Assembly (NCBI GenBank): GCA_018828205.1
Contig: JAHJWA010000246.1
Span: 1-9,269, forward strand
Direction of reading: 5' to 3'
DNA length: 9,269 nt
Origin: Alphaproteobacteria bacterium
GTDB lineage: Bacteria > Pseudomonadota > Alphaproteobacteria > Sphingomonadales > Sphingomonadaceae
Part shown: positions 6,114 to 9,269 of the stretch, piece after piece
How the letters are laid out: the number at the start of each line of letters is the position of its first letter
Position numbering within the stretch: the stretch's first letter is position 1
Position numbers and translations under genes: made by a program
The notes under the pieces: model-generated
The model's input: the letters and a program-made list of their open reading frames with translations, nothing else
Databases searched by the model: none
What the model was told of the DNA's origin: nothing

Positions 6114-6785
6114 ATGAAACTGATCATCGGCAACAAAAATTACTCGAGCTGGTCGCTGCGCGCCTGGCTGGCGGCCAAGCAGTCGGGCCTCGCCTTCGAG
6201 GAGATCATCGTCCCGCTCTATGGCGAGAGCTGGGAATCGCGCAAGCAGGACGACAGCGGGTTGCAGGCCTCGAGCGGCAAGGTTCCGCTGCTGTGGGACG
6301 GCGATACGGTGGTCTGGGACAGCCTCGCGATCCTCGACTATCTCGCCGACAAAGTCGGGCGCGAGCGCTTCTGGCCCAAGGACGACACCGCGCGCGGGAT
6401 GGCGCGCTCGATGGTTGCCGAGATGCACAGCGGCTACCACACCATGCGCAGCGAATTCCCGATGAACATCCGCAAGCGCTTCGAAGGCGTCCAGCCTTCG
6501 GCAACGACGAGGGAAGAAGTCGTCCGGATTCTCGGTCTGTGGGCGGAAGCGCGCGCGCGCTTCGGCTCGGGCGGGCCGTTTCTGTTCGGCACCTTCGGCG
6601 CGGCGGACATCTTCTACGCGCCGGTGGTCAGCCGCTTCATCAGCTACGGCGTGCCCCTCCCGGGCTTCGCCAGCGCCTATATGCAGGCGGTCTGGGAACA
6701 TGATTGGATGCAGGCCTGGATCGAGGCCTCGGAGAACGAAGAATGGGTCATAGAACAATACGATTCGGCGCCGGCGCTGGGATGA
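6114..6785 (+). CDS. Glutathione S-transferase family protein
   Basis: A cytosolic GST-fold protein of 223 residues, expected to bind glutathione; the electrophilic substrate is unknown. The thioredoxin-like N-domain shows NYSSWSLRAWL at 9-19, with Ser11/Ser12 as candidate catalytic serines. It also has the glutathione-binding GKVPLL with the cis-proline at 58, and WDSLAILDYLA with Asp69-Ser70 contacting the gamma-glutamyl group. The helical C-domain follows, with the FGAADIFYAPV capping-box region at 161-171. ATG6114 is supported by AGGGGAG at 6102-6108, five bases upstream. Its TGA overlaps the next gene's ATG in an ATGA. A promoter should lie in the roughly 120-nt gap shared with the VOC gene, but none is clear. 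Confidence 0.92.
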   Translation: MKLIIGNKNYSSWSLRAWLAAKQSGLAFEEIIVPLYGESWESRKQDDSGLQASSGKVPLLWDGDTVVWDSLAILDYLADKVGRERFWPKDDTARGMARSMVAEMHSGYHTMRSEFPMNIRKRFEGVQPSATTREEVVRILGLWAEARARFGSGGPFLFGTFGAADIFYAPVVSRFISYGVPLPGFASAYMQAVWEHDWMQAWIEASENEEWVIEQYDSAPALG

Positions 6786-7666
6786 GCGGCACCGGGATGA
6801 TGCGCGCTCTGGCGCTGTGCCTGGCCCTGCTGGGGCTCGCTGCGCCGCAGATGGCGGCAGCCTGGGGATTCTACGCGCACACGGTGACCGCCGATGTCGC
6901 CGAGGCCAATATCGCCCCCGCGACCCAGCGCGGCATCGCCCGGTTGCTGGCCCGCTCCGAGCTGATGGCGACCCCCGATTGCGATCTCGACACATTGCAG
7001 GATGCCTCGGTCTGGCCCGATTGCGTGCGCTGCGATTCCTCGCGCTGGGGCTACACCGCCGCCTGGCACTACCGCACCGCCCCGGTCTGCGAGGCGTTCA
7101 ACCCGCGTGCCAATTGCTCGGGCGGCGCCTGCGTCACCGGCCAGATCGAGCGCAGCCATCGCCTGCTCGCCGACGAGGGCCTGCCCGCGCATATCAGGCT
7201 CGAAGCGCTCGCCTTCCTCGTCCATTTTGTGGGCGATGTGCATATGCCGCTGCATTCGGGCGATCACGAGGACCGCGGCGGCAACGACCGCGAGGCCGAT
7301 TACGGCATCGTCCCCGATTTGAACCTGCACTGGATCTGGGACGGCCCGCTGGCCGAACGCGCGATCACCGGCGAGCCGCCGGTGGTGCGGCGCTATTCCG
7401 CCGCGGAACGCGCCGAGCTGGCGGGCGGAACCTCCGATGACTGGGGGCGCGAAAGCTGGCAGACCGCGCGCGACATCGTCTATCCCAACGCCTTCGATGC
7501 CAGCCCTTGCGATGAGGAACTGCCCGATTCCACCGCGCTGACGCAGGAGGATATCGTCGCCGCGGTGCCCGTCGCGCGCCAGCGGGTGGTGCAAGCCGGC
7601 CTGCGGATGGCGCGGCTGCTCGACGAGGCCTTCGCACCGGGGCCGCTGGCGGTCGTCGAGCGCTAG
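6782..7666 (+). CDS. Exported S1/P1 family zinc-dependent nuclease
   Basis: S1/P1 nucleases are trinuclear-zinc enzymes that cleave single-stranded DNA and RNA and remove 3'-phosphates from nucleotides, here presumably in the periplasm or outside the cell. The 294-residue precursor has a signal peptide with likely cleavage after AAA at 27, leaving Trp28 as the mature N-terminus, as the zinc site requires. All nine ligands can be assigned: Trp28, His33 (WGFYAH), Asp80 (ASVWPD), His96 (AAWHY), His148, Asp152 and His158 (HFVGDVHMPLH), and His183 and Asp187 (NLHWIWD). Seven cysteines in the mature part suggest disulfides. Start ATG6782 overlaps the GST stop (ATGA); ATG6797 or ATG6800 would still leave a signal peptide. 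Family and zinc site are secure; the physiological role, such as phosphate or nucleotide scavenging, is inference. Confidence 0.94.
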   Translation: MSGTGMMRALALCLALLGLAAPQMAAAWGFYAHTVTADVAEANIAPATQRGIARLLARSELMATPDCDLDTLQDASVWPDCVRCDSSRWGYTAAWHYRTAPVCEAFNPRANCSGGACVTGQIERSHRLLADEGLPAHIRLEALAFLVHFVGDVHMPLHSGDHEDRGGNDREADYGIVPDLNLHWIWDGPLAERAITGEPPVVRRYSAAERAELAGGTSDDWGRESWQTARDIVYPNAFDASPCDEELPDSTALTQEDIVAAVPVARQRVVQAGLRMARLLDEAFAPGPLAVVER

Positions 7667-7696
7667 AGCATGATGACTTTGTCCTGACCTTACTTA

Positions 7697-7806
7697 CTCC
7701 TCCCCCTTGAGGGGGAGGCCGGGTGGGGGTGTACCACGCCGATGGGGCAGACGCGCGCCTGCGGCGCACTCCCCCACCCCCAACCCCCTCGCCGAGGCGA
7801 GGGGAG
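7697..7806. repeat. GC-rich palindromic intergenic element (REP/MITE-like), likely bidirectional terminator
   Basis: This C- and G-tract element lies between two convergent genes. Hairpin A pairs CCTCCCCC (7699-7706) with GGGGGAGG (7711-7718) around TTGA. Hairpin C pairs CCCCTCGCC (7785-7793) with GGCGAGGGG (7796-7804). Between them, GGGTGGGGG (7721-7729) pairs perfectly with CCCCCACCC (7771-7779), enclosing a GC-rich loop, so the whole element forms a three-stem structure. Similar C/G-tract palindromes are dispersed in many alphaproteobacterial genomes (from memory); copy number cannot be tested in this window. It probably limits read-through in both directions, although there is no T run. 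Confidence 0.7.
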
Positions 7807-7849
7807 TGGAAACCCCATTCCATGTCCTCGGCTCAAACCGCAGGCCAGT

Positions 7850-8317
7850 TCAGGGCACGCGCTCGGTGGGGTAGCGCGTCCCGTCCTTGCGGGCGTAGCC
7901 ATCCGCGTCGAAGACCAGGTCGATATCGGGATATTCGCCCGAATCGCCGGCACGGTCGCCGCCGCTGATCGCGACAAAGACGCAGTCGGCGTCGGAGCGG
8001 TTGTGCAGGTGGTGGCCGTTCTCCACGCCTGCGGGCCAGGCCAACACGTCGCCCGCACGCACCGGGGTCTCGCCTCCGTCTTCGATCAGCACCGCCTCGC
8101 CCGCCAGCATCACCACCAGCTCGTCCTGCGCGCGGTGCCAGTGCCGCTGCGAGGAACAGGCGCCGGGTTCGAGCACCACATGGCTCGCCCCCAGCCGCGT
8201 CAGACCCGCCGCGGGCGCCAGCCGGCGGTACCAGCGGCCCGCGACCGCGGCGTCGAAGGGCGCCGGATAGCCGGTGGCGTTGGTCCGGGGGATGGCGGCG
8301 AGATCGAGCTTGGGCAT
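7850..8317 (-). CDS. Cupin domain protein (COG3837-like)
   Basis: A single-domain cupin of 155 residues with unassigned substrate. Cupin motif 1 is seen as HWHRAQDELVVMLAG (residues 59-73), with His59, His61 and Glu66 as candidate metal ligands. Motif 2 is GDVLAWPAGVENGHHLHN (89-106), with His102/His103 providing the fourth ligand. The NGHHLHNRSD stretch and the later YPDIDLVFD are hallmarks of the COG3837 group of uncharacterised cupins. The ATG at 8317 is preceded by GGAG at nine bases' spacing; an upstream in-frame ATG at 8347 would run through the divergent dapE start and is less likely. The gene is convergent with the nuclease gene across the palindromic element. Only 28 bp separates its start from dapE. 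Confidence 0.9.
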   Translation of the reverse strand: MPKLDLAAIPRTNATGYPAPFDAAVAGRWYRRLAPAAGLTRLGASHVVLEPGACSSQRHWHRAQDELVVMLAGEAVLIEDGGETPVRAGDVLAWPAGVENGHHLHNRSDADCVFVAISGGDRAGDSGEYPDIDLVFDADGYARKDGTRYPTERVP

Positions 8318-8345
8318 GGATGGATACTCCGCTAGCGGCGAGAGC
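8318..8345. promoter_or_regulatory. Very short divergent spacer with perfect palindrome CCGCTAGCGG
   Basis: The 28 bp between the cupin and dapE starts holds both ribosome-binding sites and the perfect 10-bp palindrome CCGCTAGCGG at 8329-8338. There is no room for two full promoters, so at least one must lie inside a coding region. The palindrome could be an operator or chance. Confidence 0.3.
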
Positions 8346-9269
8346 ATGACTCAAGTGCTCGAGCTCGCCAAGCGCCTGATGGCCGCCCCCAGCGTCACCC
8401 CCGCCACCGGCGCGGTGTTCGACGAACTGGAAGCCATGCTCGCGCCGCTGGGTTTCGAGGTGACGCGTTTCGTCGCTGGCGAGGCACCCGACGGGCCGGT
8501 CGAGAACCTGTTCGCGATCCGCCGCGGACCCGAAGGCTCGCGCCATTTCGCCTTTGCCGGCCACCTCGACGTGGTCCCCCCCGGAGGGGGCTGGACCAGC
8601 GAGGCCTTCGAGCCGGAGATCCGGCCAAGTCCCGGGGGCGATCTGCTCTACGGGCGCGGCGCGGTCGACATGAAGGGCGCGATCGCCTGCATGGTCGCCG
8701 CGGTCGCCGGACTGCCCGCCGAGGCGGGGACGGTCAGCTTTATCATCACCGGCGACGAGGAAGGCCCCGCGATCCACGGCACCCGCGCGCTGATAGACTT
8801 CATGCGCGAGCAGGGCCACCGGCCCGACCTGTGCCTCGTCGGCGAACCCACCAGCGTCAACCGGCTGGGCGACATGATGAAGATCGGTCGCCGCGGCTCG
8901 GTCAATATCTGGCTCGAGGTCGAGGGGACGCAGGGCCATGTCGCCTATCCGCATCTCGCCGACAATCCGATTCCCAGGCTGGTGGCGATGCTCGCCGAGC
9001 TCGACGCGCTGGTGCTCGACGAAGGCACCGACTGGTTCCAGCCTTCCAATCTCGAGATCACCGATCTCGAGGTCGGCAATGTCGCGCACAATGTGATCCC
9101 CGCCAAGGCCAGTGCGCGGATTTCGATCCGCTTCAACGATACGCATTCGGGCGCGTCGCTGTCGGAGACCGTCGCCGCCATCGCCGGCAAGCACGGCGGG
9201 AGCGCGCTGCCGATCGTCTCGGGCGAACCCTTCCTCACCCCGCCGGGCGAGTTCTCGCAGATCATCGCC
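8346..9269 (+). CDS. dapE: Succinyl-diaminopimelate desuccinylase, partial
   Basis: DapE is the zinc M20-family hydrolase that removes succinate from N-succinyl-L,L-diaminopimelate in the succinylase branch of lysine and meso-diaminopimelate synthesis, and so supplies peptidoglycan. The 308 visible residues are the N-terminal part of a protein usually about 375-380 long, cut by the right edge. Seen are FAGHLDVVPPG with His73 and Asp75; GRGAVDMKGAIACM with bridging Asp108; TGDEEGPA with catalytic Glu138 and zinc ligand Glu139; and CLVGEPTS with Glu167. The dimerisation domain follows, with GRRGS, GTQGHVAYPHLADNP (His198) and HNVIP. The last zinc histidine lies beyond the window. ATG8346 gives the family start MTQVLELAKRL; in-frame ATG8316 would add ten atypical residues. 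The ribosome-binding site is weak (GGCGAGAG). Confidence 0.95.
   Translation, partial: MTQVLELAKRLMAAPSVTPATGAVFDELEAMLAPLGFEVTRFVAGEAPDGPVENLFAIRRGPEGSRHFAFAGHLDVVPPGGGWTSEAFEPEIRPSPGGDLLYGRGAVDMKGAIACMVAAVAGLPAEAGTVSFIITGDEEGPAIHGTRALIDFMREQGHRPDLCLVGEPTSVNRLGDMMKIGRRGSVNIWLEVEGTQGHVAYPHLADNPIPRLVAMLAELDALVLDEGTDWFQPSNLEITDLEVGNVAHNVIPAKASARISIRFNDTHSGASLSETVAAIAGKHGGSALPIVSGEPFLTPPGEFSQIIA

Noticed and set aside
6084..6995. 303-codon minus-strand frame opposite the GST gene
   Set aside because: It is antisense to well-supported GST and nuclease coding sequence and shows no recognisable domain.
8316..8345. Ten-residue N-terminal extension of DapE from ATG8316
   Set aside because: The extension is unlike DapE N-termini and would overlap the cupin start codon; MTQVLELAKRL at 8346 fits the family.
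7833..9194. 453-codon minus-strand open frame across dapE and the cupin gene
   Set aside because: It lies antisense to dapE and out of frame with the cupin gene, both of which have clear catalytic motifs; its composition is a GC-shadow type.

Overview
The window is GC-rich, with C or G at most third codon positions. The gene families and the rpmH-rnpA-yidD-yidC-engB order point to an alphaproteobacterium. I infer Sphingomonadales, probably Erythrobacteraceae, from the L34 sequence, the style of the YidC and COG3837-type cupin sequences, and a GC-rich palindromic element of a kind I associate with that group. No database was consulted. The region looks like ordinary chromosome: no phage, IS, CRISPR or tRNA was seen, and there is no complete undescribed system.

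Layout. On the minus strand, 1-966 is the N-terminal two thirds of comM (YifB-type AAA+ helicase), cut by the window edge. A 211-nt divergent spacer with a CtrA-like site follows. Then 1178-2041 (+) encodes a secreted protein of unknown function with a degenerate ClpP/crotonase-like look. A strong promoter at 2056-2084 leads into rpmH (L34), rnpA (RNase P protein), yidD, yidC (membrane insertase) and engB (ribosome-assembly GTPase), ending at 5565. Coupling within the cluster is tight: GTGA overlap for rnpA/yidD and a one-base overlap for yidC/engB. Its untranslated spacers carry hairpins.

A minus-strand VOC/glyoxalase-like gene (5569-5994) converges on engB with 3 bp between stops. Divergent from it is a two-gene unit: a glutathione S-transferase family gene (6114-6785) overlapping by ATGA with an exported S1/P1 zinc nuclease gene (6782-7666) that keeps all nine zinc ligands. 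A structured palindromic repeat (about 7697-7806) separates the nuclease gene from a convergent minus-strand cupin gene (7850-8317). Only 28 bp separates the cupin start from divergent dapE (8346 to the right edge, partial; lysine/diaminopimelate pathway).

The central cluster links tRNA maturation, ribosome supply and assembly, and membrane protein insertion, a classic growth-rate group. The flanking genes are housekeeping or accessory single units. The most interesting signals are non-coding: the terminator-like hairpin in the rpmH leader, alternative hairpins before yidC, the CtrA-like site near comM, and the three-stem repeat at 7697-7806.
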